Of a DNA stretch of 49,168 nucleotides, positions 8,771-16,774 are shown piece by piece. Numbering within the stretch: the first letter of the stretch is position 1; each line of letters opens with the position of its first letter. Both the position numbers and the translations under genes were made by a program. The notes below the pieces were generated by a model. That model saw only the letters and a program-made list of their open reading frames with translations. It had not been told where the DNA came from and did not search any database. Source of the stretch: a bacterium (lineage in GTDB: Bacteria > AUK180); assembly GCA_023133295.1 (NCBI GenBank), contig JAGLWT010000079.1, positions 1 through 49,168 on the forward strand, read 5' to 3'.

Positions 8771-8908
8771 GTACTGGATGCCACGCTGCGTAATTCACTA
8801 CATATTATAGTGAATATTTCATAAAATGAAACTGGATCCTTCACATTCGTTCTGGATAACAGAAAAGGGAAGGTATGCAATGCGACACTTCAAATTTCTT
8901 ACAGTACA
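8771..8908. other. Short convergent intergenic gap
   Basis: Holds a repeat fragment (AACTGGATCC...GTTCTGGATAAC, 8829-8860) and an AT-rich patch with the imperfect inverted repeat TTCACTA...TAGTGAA around 8801-8817. It lies between the convergent GIY-YIG and CDF genes. I see no gene. Confidence 0.5.
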
Positions 8909-10018
8909 CTAGTAATTGAACTTGGGATCTATATTGATGACAAAGGCCTTGATGTGAGGGAATGCGGCCTGTAATTTTTTCCTCATTTCTTCAGCGGCCT
9001 CGTTTATTTGCTTTTCCTTGAGATTTCTTGAGGGAATGAGATCAAAAACGGCATTCTTCCAGGCTACCTCACCGATGATACGAATGTCATGGGCATCCTC
9101 GAATTTATCCCCGCTTTCGACCATTTTTTCAATGAATTCCTTTAAGGCCTTCACCTCGGGGTCATTGTAATTCACAGGATCGATATGTATGGTGACAGCT
9201 GATAAGTGAAATTTCCTGCTAAGCATTTCTTCATGCTGCTCCGCGATGGTATGGGCGCGAAATAAGTTCATCTTCTCCTCAACCTCAAGATGCAGGGAGA
9301 GTACATTTGTATTGCCGTAGCGATGAAGCTGAATATCATGAACATTATGTACGCCTTCCAGCTTTATCACGCTGTTCTTGATGTCATTAATGAGTTCTTT
9401 TGAGGGAGGTTTTCCCAGAAAGTCATCCAGCTGCTTTCTGATGATATCTATGGATTCCCAGATGAGGACAAGGGAGATGAGGATGGAAACCCAGCCGTCA
9501 ATGCCGGGAAAAAAGATTATCAGGAGCACCGGTGCTGAAGAGATAGCGTCCGAACGGTGATGCCAGCCGTCCGCCTTTATTGCGGGAGCGTTGAATTTCT
9601 TGCCGAGGTACATCGCGTATTGAGCCAATCCCTCTTTCATGATGATGGAGATAATGATCAATATGATCTGTAGAAGTGTGAATGATATCTGCTTCGGCGA
9701 GAGTATTGATATGATCCCGCTTCGGAATATTTCGATGCCCGTAAAAAGCAGCAGTACGCCGATCACGATGGTCCCCATTATCTCAAAGCGTTCGTGGCCG
9801 TAAGGGTGATCCTCATCGGGTTCTTTCCCGGATATTTTGAAGGCTATCATCAGGAAGATGGAAGAGACATTATCGCTCATCGTATGAACAGCGTCGGATA
9901 TCAATGCCAGAGAGCCGGAAAGCAAGCCCACGCTGAGCTTAATTCCAAAGAGGATGGTGTTTATAATGATGCTGACAATGCCTTCTTTATAGGCGGCGCC
10001 TTTTCTATCCATTATCAT
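8909..10018 (-). CDS. Cation diffusion facilitator with doubled C-terminal domain
   Basis: Inner-membrane metal/proton antiporter of the CDF family, probably exporting Zn, Fe, Mn or similar ions. Six transmembrane segments carry the metal-site residues in DAVHTMSDN and DGWHHRSDA. The product is longer than the usual 300 aa because the cytoplasmic metal-sensing domain appears twice: VHDIQLHRYG...VTIHIDP, then AHDIRIIGE...FVINIDP at the C-terminus. The start is ATG at 10018, overlapping the upstream stop as ATGA, or ATG at 10012 with AAGG 6 nt upstream. A GTG at 10045 is also in frame but lies in the previous gene. Confidence 0.88.
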   Translation of the reverse strand: MIMDRKGAAYKEGIVSIIINTILFGIKLSVGLLSGSLALISDAVHTMSDNVSSIFLMIAFKISGKEPDEDHPYGHERFEIMGTIVIGVLLLFTGIEIFRSGIISILSPKQISFTLLQIILIIISIIMKEGLAQYAMYLGKKFNAPAIKADGWHHRSDAISSAPVLLIIFFPGIDGWVSILISLVLIWESIDIIRKQLDDFLGKPPSKELINDIKNSVIKLEGVHNVHDIQLHRYGNTNVLSLHLEVEEKMNLFRAHTIAEQHEEMLSRKFHLSAVTIHIDPVNYNDPEVKALKEFIEKMVESGDKFEDAHDIRIIGEVAWKNAVFDLIPSRNLKEKQINEAAEEMRKKLQAAFPHIKAFVINIDPKFNY

Positions 10019-10839
10019 CCTTGAGAGAAAAGAGAATCCTGCCACAAGGGCTTTTTTATTTCAATGCCGAGTATTCCCGCCATCTGTATCGCGTTTCTTA
10101 CCGCCTTCGCATTGTAATGATTGTTGAAAAATATATACATCTCTTCCATTCCCGGGTTCTCATCAATGGCGGTATTGATCCTTCCTGAGATCTCCTTCAA
10201 CTCTTCCTGAGAGTACATATAATCGTATCTCTCGTGCGGTTCTTTATAATTCCACCATCGGTCTATGCTTCTTCCGTGCATACGGAAATATCCGATCTTG
10301 GAGGTAACTTTTGAAAGAGGAGGGAACAATTCATCCAGCAGGGGAACATCGACATTGACCTGTGCTACGCCCTTCTCCGTAAGATAATTCGTTACAAAAG
10401 GTAAGCTCCATGAGTGATTCCTGAACTCGATCGCTTTTCTCACCGGGAGAAAGTTAATCGCTCTTTCCAGATACTTCATATTTTCCTTGGAGTACTTGAA
10501 GGAATAAGGAAATTGAAGCAGTATTCCACCATAATGAGCACTGCTCTTCAGAAGGGGAGACAGTGACTTACGGAAATTGCGCATCTCCGTGGAAGCATTA
10601 TCCACTCTCAGGTGCGTTATGGTCTGATTGACCTTAATAAATATGCGGAAATCCTCGGGCACTCTGTCGAGCAGTTTTCGGTAAAAATCCTGATTGAACA
10701 TCCGGTAGAAAGTGGCGTTTATCTCGACCGTATTGAAAAATTTCGCGTAATACACCAAGAAATCACGAGTGTTTTCAGGAAAGAATACCTTTTTCCAGGA
10801 ATTATAATAATACCCGGAGGTACCAATGTATATTTTCAT
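10015..10839 (-). CDS. DUF72/YecE family protein
   Basis: 274-aa TIM-barrel-like protein of the DUF72 (YecE) family with the characteristic start IYIGTSGYYYNSWKKVFFP, EINATFYR, LLQFPYSF, AIEFRNHSW and IFFNNHYNAKAVRNA. The biochemical function of the family is not established. It is the first gene of a two-gene minus-strand unit and its stop overlaps the CDF transporter start. No Shine-Dalgarno site is seen before its ATG. Confidence 0.9.
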   Translation of the reverse strand: MKIYIGTSGYYYNSWKKVFFPENTRDFLVYYAKFFNTVEINATFYRMFNQDFYRKLLDRVPEDFRIFIKVNQTITHLRVDNASTEMRNFRKSLSPLLKSSAHYGGILLQFPYSFKYSKENMKYLERAINFLPVRKAIEFRNHSWSLPFVTNYLTEKGVAQVNVDVPLLDELFPPLSKVTSKIGYFRMHGRSIDRWWNYKEPHERYDYMYSQEELKEISGRINTAIDENPGMEEMYIFFNNHYNAKAVRNAIQMAGILGIEIKKPLWQDSLFSQG

Positions 10840-10977
10840 CTAACTAGCGTTCTGTCTCATAAATACATTAACAATGGCTGAAACTATTTTGTTCCTCTCT
10901 CTTCACTTTTTAACCTTGAACCTTTGAACTTTTGAACAATCTTCTATGCCTCTTTTTATGAAGCAGAGCACTATGAG
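10840..10977. other. Intergenic gap with TTTGAAC words
   Basis: The 138-bp gap between two minus-strand units contains the tandem word tract CCTTGAACCTTTGAAC (about 10912-10935), one of the dispersed repeat families. A promoter for the DUF72 gene should lie here, but I could not pick convincing hexamers. Confidence 0.5.
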
Positions 10978-11886
10978 TTATTTAGCCTCTTTGGTATCAA
11001 AAAGTTCCTTGATCTGCGCCAAACTGCCAAGTATTCCGGATGACTCGAACGGCACGATGAGCTTTGTGGACTTGCCATCGGCGACCTTCTGCAATGCTTC
11101 CAGATACTTGATCGCGATAAGATCATTTGTGGGCTTGCCTTCGTGTATGGCATGGTAAACATTGACAATCGCCTTTGCTTCACCATCCGCCAATGCGATC
11201 TTCTTGAATTTGTTCGCCTCAGCAACACTTTTGATCGCCTGTGCCTCACCTTCCGCACGAAGAATATTGGCTTGTTTTTCACCTGTCGCCCTTTCTATCT
11301 GTGCCCGTTTCTCACCTTCGGCCTCAAGAATGGTGGCTCTTCTGTCTCTTTCCGCCTTCATCTGTCTGTGCATGGCTTCGGTAACATCTACCGGCGGCTC
11401 GATCCTCTGCAGCTCAACTCTCTTTACCTTCACGCCCCAGGAATCTGTGGCCTCGTCAAGGATCATTCTGAGTTCGCCGTTTATCTTCTCTCTTGAGGTC
11501 AATGTAGAGTCAAGCGCCAATGTACCTATGAGGTTTCTCAAGTTGGTCTGCGCCAATTTAGCAATGGCCATATTGAAATTCTGAATATTATATACTGACT
11601 TGTGAGGGTCTGTTATCTGATGGTAGATCACGGCATCAACCGTCACCACAACATTATCCTGAGTAATAACATTCTGCGGCGGAACATCCACTACCTTTTC
11701 ACGGATATCCACTCTAATGATCTTGTCTAAAAATGGCATTATAATATGAATGCCGCTTTCAAGGGTCTTCTGATATCTTCCGACTCTCTCCAAAACACCT
11801 TTCTGAAAGGGGCGCACAATTTTAATGATATTCGAAAAAACGATTATCAGAACCACCAAAATGATAAATGCAACAAAATATAACAT
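10978..11886 (-). CDS. SPFH/stomatin-family membrane protein
   Basis: 302-aa stomatin/QmcA-like protein. An N-terminal membrane anchor (YFVAFIILVVLIIVFSNII) is followed by an SPFH domain (VRPFQKGVLERVGRY, PPQNVITQDNVVVTVDA) and a long Ala/Glu/Lys-rich coiled coil (RRATILEAEGEKRAQIE). Such proteins form large oligomers in membrane microdomains. It has GGAGGG 5 nt before its ATG and lies 14 bp downstream of an NfeD gene, the conserved partner. Confidence 0.93.
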   Translation of the reverse strand: MLYFVAFIILVVLIIVFSNIIKIVRPFQKGVLERVGRYQKTLESGIHIIMPFLDKIIRVDIREKVVDVPPQNVITQDNVVVTVDAVIYHQITDPHKSVYNIQNFNMAIAKLAQTNLRNLIGTLALDSTLTSREKINGELRMILDEATDSWGVKVKRVELQRIEPPVDVTEAMHRQMKAERDRRATILEAEGEKRAQIERATGEKQANILRAEGEAQAIKSVAEANKFKKIALADGEAKAIVNVYHAIHEGKPTNDLIAIKYLEALQKVADGKSTKLIVPFESSGILGSLAQIKELFDTKEAK

Positions 11887-11900
11887 CTATTCCCTCCGCA

Positions 11901-12359
11901 TCATCCCGAAGTATTTTCGGAATCGATCTTTTCAACGATAAGATGAGTTCCCTCAATCTCAATAGCTTTTAATTTATCTCCAACCTTTAATCCCAATGAC
12001 TTATCGGCGGGGAAGCATCTCCAGGTCTCGCCCTGGAATTTGCCAAGCACCGCCTCGTCATTGTCTTTGAGTTCGTCAATTACCTTGCCGACATGATCCA
12101 ATACTTCTTCGCTAGCCAGATGCTCCGGCTCCTTTTTGGTGAACATTCTGGCAAATCGTCTGGAAAGTACCGCGCCTATGGTTGAAAATACCAGAAATAT
12201 CACCCATTGCCACACAGGTGGCCAATGCAAAAGATTTGCACCCATGGCAAGCAGGGCCGCAAGGCCGAACCAAACTACGAAAAATCCCGCCGTAGCCAGC
12301 TCTATTACTAAAAAGGCAAGGCCCAGAACGAGCCAGAACCACCACATTTCTGTAGGCAT
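11901..12359 (-). CDS. NfeD-like membrane protein
   Basis: Short NfeD family protein (152 aa). The N-terminal half has several membrane segments (WWFWLVLGLAFLVIELATAGF, WVIFLVFSTIGAVL); the C-terminal half is the OB-fold NfeD domain (VGKVIDELKDNDEAVLGKFQGE, VGDKLKAIEIEGTHLIVE). NfeD partners stomatin-type proteins in membrane quality control or microdomain organisation, matching the downstream SPFH gene. GGAG lies about 7 nt before the ATG. Confidence 0.9.
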   Translation of the reverse strand: MPTEMWWFWLVLGLAFLVIELATAGFFVVWFGLAALLAMGANLLHWPPVWQWVIFLVFSTIGAVLSRRFARMFTKKEPEHLASEEVLDHVGKVIDELKDNDEAVLGKFQGETWRCFPADKSLGLKVGDKLKAIEIEGTHLIVEKIDSENTSG

Positions 12360-12379
12360 AATCTACTCCTTTATGAAAA

Positions 12380-12408
12380 AGTTTATCCTATTAGTAGAGA
12401 AAAGTCAA
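12380..12408 (-). promoter_or_regulatory. Promoter of the nfeD-stomatin unit
   Basis: On the minus strand, -35 TTGACT (12408-12403) and -10 TAAACT (12385-12380) are 17 bp apart, about 20 bp upstream of the NfeD start codon. The transcript would have a short leader containing AAGGAG. A 9-bp hairpin lies 3 bp upstream of the -35. Confidence 0.6.
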
Positions 12409-12411
12409 ATA

Positions 12412-12433
12412 CATCGACGCAAACGCGTCGATG
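12412..12433. repeat. 9-bp inverted repeat (hairpin)
   Basis: CATCGACGC, loop AAAC, GCGTCGATG. It has the same size and loop type as the hairpin at 8250-8271 and lies just upstream of the nfeD promoter. Confidence 0.7.
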
Positions 12434-12744
12434 AGTGTGAAGTGTGATGTGTGAAGTGGTACGAACAATTAACAATTGAAAATTGACAATGGACAATTAC
12501 GCATGGAGAAGGTGATAGGATGATAGATTTGTAGGTAAAAAAAGAGGGAAGGAATAGGAGAAAATGATATTTGATTTTCTTTACACCGTATATCGTACCG
12601 GGCACGGCATGCCGTGCCCCTACATCGATTCTGTTTTTTTTGTTCCTTCTGCACCTATCAACTTATCATTCTCTCACCCATTTGGTGTACTTGTCCCTGG
12701 GTCCACTGGGCCACTGCGAAGCGTCACTTGCGTGTAGCTGCTAT
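12434..12744. repeat. Repeat block upstream of membrane-protein copy 1
   Basis: Non-coding. It contains GTGTGAAGTG words, ACAATTAACAATTG-type words, a perfect 20-bp palindrome at 12600-12619 (GGGCACGGCA and its complement, then CCTAC), the string TTCTGCACCTATCAACTTAT (about 12648-12667), TGTCCCTGGG words and the box CTGCGAAGC (12714-12722). The last three recur in the same order before copy 2 (13436-13551). Confidence 0.75.
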
Positions 12745-12773
12745 TTGCAATATTACCGCTCACGCGTTACAAT
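12745..12773 (+). promoter_or_regulatory. Promoter of membrane-protein copy 1
   Basis: -35 TTGCAA (12745-12750) and -10 TACAAT (12768-12773), 17 bp apart, start 22 bp after the CTGCGAAGC box. The position matches the promoter of copy 2. Confidence 0.55.
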
Positions 12774-12793
12774 ATAGCATAATGGGGGAATAT

Positions 12794-13249
12794 ATGAATG
12801 ACAAAATTGTAAAAACTGCGGGCCGTAAGCTTCTCGAGAAGATCTATTTCTATCAGATGCTGATATTTATCATCATTTTGGGATACTTTTTCGTCCCTAT
12901 GCATGTGAAGCGGGCAATTCTCATTCCATTTCTCATTCTTTCTGCGGTCTTTTGTTTGCTGGGTGTATTTCTTTTGATAGTAACATACAAGCAGAAGATA
13001 AAGGGACTGCTCAAGCTCTTTCTCCTCTTTGTGGGTTATGCTTCCTCGGGCTTTCTTGTGAGCGTTGTGCTTCACAATGTGGTCTATGGGGTCCTTATAA
13101 AATTATTCGGCGATGATTTCTGGACGCGCAACAATATGCCCGATGAGCCGGTCTTTTTTATTATCGCGATCTTCGTCTGTCCCATTGTTTTTCTTGTCGG
13201 TGCTATCGGCAGTGCTATCTTGCTCAGTAAAAAGAAAGACCGTCCCTAA
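12794..13249 (+). CDS. Four-TM membrane protein, tandem copy 1
   Basis: I do not recognise the family. The 151-aa product has about four membrane segments (MLIFIIILGYFFVPM, ILIPFLILSAVFCLLGVFLLIVTY, LLKLFLLFVGYASSGFLVSVVL, VFFIIAIFVCPIVFLVGAIGSAILL), a polar loop GDDFWTRNNMPDEP and a lysine-rich tail. It is roughly 90% identical to the gene at 13624-14079. The ATG at 12794 matches copy 2 and follows GGGGGAA. Its last residues, DRP, come from AGACCGTCCCTAA, which equals the right terminal repeat of the element at 14082-14245; copy 2 ends KKKDL. Confidence 0.75.
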   Translation: MNDKIVKTAGRKLLEKIYFYQMLIFIIILGYFFVPMHVKRAILIPFLILSAVFCLLGVFLLIVTYKQKIKGLLKLFLLFVGYASSGFLVSVVLHNVVYGVLIKLFGDDFWTRNNMPDEPVFFIIAIFVCPIVFLVGAIGSAILLSKKKDRP

Positions 13250-13573
13250 TACTTCACATGTAACATAAAGAAGATTGTTCAAAAGTTGAAATGTTCAAGG
13301 TTATGCTGCGCAGAGCACAAGCGACAAGTGCACAAGGCACAAGTGGAGAGAAGAGAAAGATGGATCTTTCGTTTCACTCAAGATGACAGCGGACAGGTCA
13401 AGCCCTGTCCCTACTAGGATTCTACATTTTTTCATTCTTCTTTCTGCACCTATCAACTTATCATCCATTCCTACATTGTTCATTGTTCATTTCTTAATTG
13501 TTCACTGTATTTTGTCCCTGGGACACTGGGTCCACTGGTCCACTGCGAAGCGTCACTCGCGTGTAGCGGCTAT
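13250..13573. repeat. Repeat block between the two membrane-protein copies
   Basis: Contains TTCAAAAGTTGAAATGTTCA words, GCACAAGCGACAAGTGCACA words, a TGGATC...AAGATGACA piece, the inverted repeat GGACAGG/CCTGTCC (13391-13410), TTGTTCATTGTTCATTTC words, TGTCCCTGGG and the CTGCGAAGC box (13543-13551). I see no gene. Confidence 0.75.
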
Positions 13574-13602
13574 TTGAAATTTCAAGTAAATTACCTTATA
13601 CT
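13574..13602 (+). promoter_or_regulatory. Promoter of membrane-protein copy 2
   Basis: -35 TTGAAA (13574-13579), 17-bp spacer, -10 TATACT (13597-13602). It starts 22 bp after the CTGCGAAGC box, the same distance as at copy 1. The leader is about 15 nt and contains GGGGGAA. Confidence 0.65.
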
Positions 13603-13623
13603 GTGGTGTAACGGGGGAATATA

Positions 13624-14079
13624 ATGAATGACAAAATTGTAAAAACTGCGGGCCGTAAACTTCTCGAGAAGATCTACTATTATCAAATGCTGCTATTTAT
13701 CATCATTTTGGGATACTTTGTTATTGTCCCTATGCATGTGAAGCGGGGACTTATGATTCCATTTCTCATTCTTTCCGCGGTCTTTTGTTTGCTGGGCGTA
13801 TTTCTTTTGATAGTAACATACAAGCAGAAGATAAAGGGTATACTCAAGCTCTTTCTCCTCTTTGTGGGCTATGCTTCCTCGGGCTTTCTTGTAAGCGTTG
13901 TGCTGCACAATGTGGTCTATGGGGTCCTTATTAAATTATTCGGCGATGATTTCTGGACGCGCAACAATATGCCCGATGAACCGGTCTTTTTTATTATCGC
14001 GCTCATCGTCTGTCCCATTGTCTTTCTCGTCGGTGCTATCGGCAGCGGCATCTTGATCTGTAAAAAGAAAGATCTTTAA
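13624..14079 (+). CDS. Four-TM membrane protein, tandem copy 2
   Basis: Paralogue of 12794-13249 with the same length (151 aa), four predicted membrane segments and the conserved loop GDDFWTRNNMPDEP. Differences cluster in the first and last membrane segments (for example IVPMHVKRGLM against VPMHVKRAIL; IALIVCPIVF against IAIFVCPIVF). The duplicated unit includes the promoter and several upstream repeat words. No function can be assigned, and no homologous domain is recognised. Confidence 0.75.
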   Translation: MNDKIVKTAGRKLLEKIYYYQMLLFIIILGYFVIVPMHVKRGLMIPFLILSAVFCLLGVFLLIVTYKQKIKGILKLFLLFVGYASSGFLVSVVLHNVVYGVLIKLFGDDFWTRNNMPDEPVFFIIALIVCPIVFLVGAIGSGILICKKKDL

Positions 14080-14081
14080 AG

Positions 14082-14245
14082 ATTAGGGACGGTGTTTGAA
14101 TTTGGACACTAGTATTTGAGTACGATAGTTCACTGAATTAGCAACTGCGGAAAACAATATCACCTATATTGCAGGAAATACATTATCCAACTTGATTCAT
14201 ATTTCCACATATCAATAGTATACAAATTCAAAGACCGTCCCTAAT
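14082..14245. mobile_element. MITE-like element with 23-bp terminal inverted repeats
   Basis: The left end 14082-14104 begins ATTAGGGACGGTGTTTGAA and the right end 14223-14245 finishes CAAAGACCGTCCCTAAT. They are inverted copies matching at 22 of 23 positions. The 118 bp between them is AT-rich and has no credible ORF. No clear target duplication is visible. A lone right end occurs at the stop codon of copy 1 (about 13236-13250). It resembles a non-autonomous element; no transposase lies in the window. Confidence 0.6.
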
Positions 14246-14262
14246 TATACCAAACGGTATAA
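14245..14262. repeat. 7-bp hairpin next to the element
   Basis: TTATACC, loop AAAC, GGTATAA, directly abutting the right terminal repeat. Confidence 0.5.
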
Positions 14263-14612
14263 AGCAAAATGAATAGTGAATAGTGAAAAGTGAATAATGA
14301 AGAATGAAAGAAATCCTGGATGCCACGCCTGTGGCTCTGCATGACAGGGAGGAAAACTGGATTCCCGAGCAAGTCGGGAATGACATTAAAAGACGTGTGG
14401 GAAAGATTGTTCAAAGGTCCAAAAGTTCAAGGTTGGTGCAGAGAAGAAAGAAAATGGATTCTTCGGTCGCTAACGCTCTTTCAGAATGACAAATATAATT
14501 CTTCTCAGTCTCAAAACTATTCATTCTTTTTTGTTCAATTCCCAACTTGTGCCTTGTGCACTTGTCACTTGTGCTCTGCGAAGCGCGTCGTTTGTTCACT
14601 GCGCCGCAATTA
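14263..14612. repeat. Repeat block upstream of the HD-GYP operon
   Basis: Contains GTGAATAGTGAAAAGTGAAT words, CTGGATGCCACG...CATGACA and CTGGATTCCCGAG...GAATGACA pieces, a 79-nt repeat (14421-14499) that matches 18274-18352 at about 74 positions, then CCTTGTGCACTTGTCACTTG words ending in CTGCGAAGC (14576-14584). I see no gene. Confidence 0.75.
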
Positions 14613-14641
14613 TTGATTTTTGTTGTGTATTGTTATATACT
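14613..14641 (+). promoter_or_regulatory. Promoter of the HD-GYP operon (leaderless type)
   Basis: -35 TTGATT (14613-14618), 17-bp spacer, -10 TATACT (14636-14641), then only 6 nt to the ATG at 14648. There is no room for a ribosome binding site in the transcript. Confidence 0.65.
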
Positions 14642-14647
14642 CTAGTT

Positions 14648-15802
14648 ATGAATAAGAGTGATCTCAGTAAAATCATTGAAGTTGGACTTCTTCTTTCTTC
14701 CGAGCGTAATCTTGAGAAATTATTCGATAAGATCCTCAGAACATCCAGAGAAGTCGCGAACGCGGACGCAGGCAGTCTATATATCAAGAAGGCGCATCAA
14801 TTGGAGTTCATATCCAGTCAGAATGAGACCCTCGAGAAGAGATTCAAGATCGATGGCAATCGTCTATTCAAGCCTTTTCCGCTGGCATTGACGCGTGAGA
14901 ACATCGCCGGCTATGTCTGCCTCACCGGTGAGATACTGAAGATCAAAGATGTTTACCATCTTCCCAAAGGCACCCCATATAGTTTTTTCAAGTCTTTTGA
15001 TAACAGATTTGAGTACCGCTCAAAATCCATGCTGGTCCTTCCCCTTACCGACCGGGACAGCCGTGTGATCGGCGTTTTGCAGCTGATCAATGCGAAGGAT
15101 GAGAAAGGCGAAACGGTCTCTTTTCATGACAATGCGGTAAAAGCGCTCTCTACCCTTGCTTCCTTTGCCGCTATTTCACTGAAGAACGCCATGCTTTCGC
15201 AGAATGTAAAGGATGCTCACCTTTCAACCATTTACCGCTTGGTCAACGCCGCGGAATACAGGGATCCCGATACAGCGTACCATCTGGAGAGGATGAGTAA
15301 TTATTCCCGTATTATTGCCGAGCAGCTGGGATACGATGATGAGTTTCTGGAAGTTCTACTGTATGCGTCTCCGATGCACGATATCGGTAAATTAGGTACT
15401 CCTGACCGGATATTGCTGAAGCCGGGCCGGTTGACCGCTGATGAAAGAAGTATAATGGAAAAACACACCATAATCGGTGCGGATATATTGAAAAATCCCG
15501 ATAATGACCTTATTTCGATGGGAAGGTCCATTGCCATGACACATCATGAGAGATGGGACGGCAAGGGTTATCCCGAAGGTATTAAGGGGGAGGAGATCCC
15601 CATTGAAGGGAGGATCTCAGCACTTGCGGATGTCTTTGACGCCCTTAGTGTCAAGAGGGTTTACAAAGAAGCCTGGCCCCTTGAAAAGGTAGTGGCATTG
15701 ATCAGGGAAGAGAAGGGACAGCAATTCTGTCCCTATGTTGTAGATGCTTTCTTTAAGGGATACGAGGAGATCCAGAAGGTTTATAGTAAATTTAAGGAGT
15801 AA
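14648..15802 (+). CDS. GAF + HD-GYP signalling protein
   Basis: 384-aa cytoplasmic protein. Residues about 15-175 form a GAF domain; residues about 190-375 form an HD-GYP domain with the signature HDIGKLGTPD, HTIIGADIL, HHERWDGKGYPEG and ALADVFDAL. HD-GYP enzymes hydrolyse cyclic di-GMP to GMP, and the full metal and GYP motifs suggest activity. The start at 14648 is chosen because the GAF begins there and the promoter lies immediately upstream; the open frame extends to 14486 through repeat DNA. It is the first gene of a five-gene operon. Confidence 0.92.
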   Translation: MNKSDLSKIIEVGLLLSSERNLEKLFDKILRTSREVANADAGSLYIKKAHQLEFISSQNETLEKRFKIDGNRLFKPFPLALTRENIAGYVCLTGEILKIKDVYHLPKGTPYSFFKSFDNRFEYRSKSMLVLPLTDRDSRVIGVLQLINAKDEKGETVSFHDNAVKALSTLASFAAISLKNAMLSQNVKDAHLSTIYRLVNAAEYRDPDTAYHLERMSNYSRIIAEQLGYDDEFLEVLLYASPMHDIGKLGTPDRILLKPGRLTADERSIMEKHTIIGADILKNPDNDLISMGRSIAMTHHERWDGKGYPEGIKGEEIPIEGRISALADVFDALSVKRVYKEAWPLEKVVALIREEKGQQFCPYVVDAFFKGYEEIQKVYSKFKE

Positions 15803-15806
15803 TTAT

Positions 15807-16322
15807 ATGAAAAGTGCATTTTTGATGATCGTGATCCTGCTTTTTGCCATGTGTACCGCTGCCGAAACCAATTATACAGATCTCAGCAAGGATCATTGGG
15901 CGTACGGTTCCGTCATTAGAATGACTAAGTTCGGCCTTTTCAAAGGCATAGTCAAGAACGGCCAGCTGACCTTTCAGGGCTCCAAATCCCTCAGCAGATA
16001 CGAATTCTCAGTTGCAATGGACAGATTGCTGAATAAGATCATGGACATTCAGCCCGAAGACAGCAGCAGCGTGGACATCGATCTCAGCGACGAAAATTTT
16101 AAGCTCCAGTCAAATCTTGTGAAAGAGCTCAAGAACGCAATGAACAATCTTCAGGTGAAGGTCAATATGAACGAGAACTCCATACAGAAGACGCATGTCC
16201 GGGTAAAGGAGTTGGAAAAGAAGGTGGATTCATCATCTTCCAAGAATAATTCATCACTCTTTTATCTGTCGGTGGGTTCATTCGTAATATCCATTGTCGC
16301 GCTGATATTTGCCCTTGGTTGA
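15807..16322 (+). CDS. SLH-domain, coiled-coil envelope protein
   Basis: 171-aa product with a signal peptide (SAFLMIVILLFAMCTAAE), one SLH-like domain (YTDLSKDHWAYGSVIRMTKFGLFKGI...LSRYEFSVAMDRLL), a coiled coil (residues about 95-145) and a C-terminal membrane segment (YLSVGSFVISIVALIFAL). SLH domains bind cell-wall polymers, so the protein may bridge membrane and wall. AAGGAG lies about 8 nt before the ATG. It follows the HD-GYP gene by 4 bp. Confidence 0.75.
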   Translation: MKSAFLMIVILLFAMCTAAETNYTDLSKDHWAYGSVIRMTKFGLFKGIVKNGQLTFQGSKSLSRYEFSVAMDRLLNKIMDIQPEDSSSVDIDLSDENFKLQSNLVKELKNAMNNLQVKVNMNENSIQKTHVRVKELEKKVDSSSSKNNSSLFYLSVGSFVISIVALIFALG

Positions 16323-16325
16323 TAA

Positions 16326-16772
16326 ATGCCTTTGTTCGGTAATCTGAAATACGAAGAATTTCTGGATATTATCAAGAGTTCTGAAACAAAGATTATCGGG
16401 CGTATCAATCAGGTTGAGGGCCGTCTTGAGAAGATCGAGAAGAAGCTGCAGCGCCTGGAAGATGTTGAAAAGAGGATCGTGGCGGTAATCGGCGGCCTTG
16501 GCGGATTAAATGAGATGATCAAGGATTCCGGCATTCTTAACAAGCATTCCTCCCGTTCGAAAACGAAGAATAAGAGAGGAAAATCCCGGGATCACAAGGT
16601 ACTTAAGTTCTTGAGATCTCCACGGTCAACTCTGGAGGTATCAGAACATCTTAAATATTCAAAGACATATGTATCAACGCTTTTGAACAATTTGAAAAAT
16701 AAAAATATTATTAAGGTCGATCACCGAAAGGGCAATGTCCCGTTCTATGTGATCAAGGGGAGGCAAGAATAA
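16326..16772 (+). CDS. Coiled-coil winged-helix DNA-binding protein
   Basis: 148-aa protein. The N-terminal part is a coiled coil (QVEGRLEKIEKKLQRLEDVEKR); a basic linker (SRSKTKNKRGKSRDHK) leads to a winged helix (VLKFLRSPRSTLEVSEHLKYSKTYVSTLLNNLKNKNIIKVDHRKGNVPFY described by its ends, about residues 92-145). This is the ArsR/MarR-like layout with recognition helix and wing. It probably dimerises through the coiled coil and may regulate this operon, which is inference. The gene lies 3 bp after the SLH gene. Confidence 0.75.
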   Translation: MPLFGNLKYEEFLDIIKSSETKIIGRINQVEGRLEKIEKKLQRLEDVEKRIVAVIGGLGGLNEMIKDSGILNKHSSRSKTKNKRGKSRDHKVLKFLRSPRSTLEVSEHLKYSKTYVSTLLNNLKNKNIIKVDHRKGNVPFYVIKGRQE

Positions 16773-16774
16773 AA

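Noticed and set aside
12614..12793. N-terminal extension of membrane-protein copy 1
   Set aside because: The extension runs through repeat DNA and the promoter; the paralogue starts at the position equivalent to 12794.
14105..14222. Coding sequence inside the inverted-repeat element
   Set aside because: All frames are broken by stops within short distances and no protein motif is seen.
14486..14647. N-terminal extension of the HD-GYP protein
   Set aside because: It translates repeat DNA and the promoter; the GAF domain begins right after ATG 14648.
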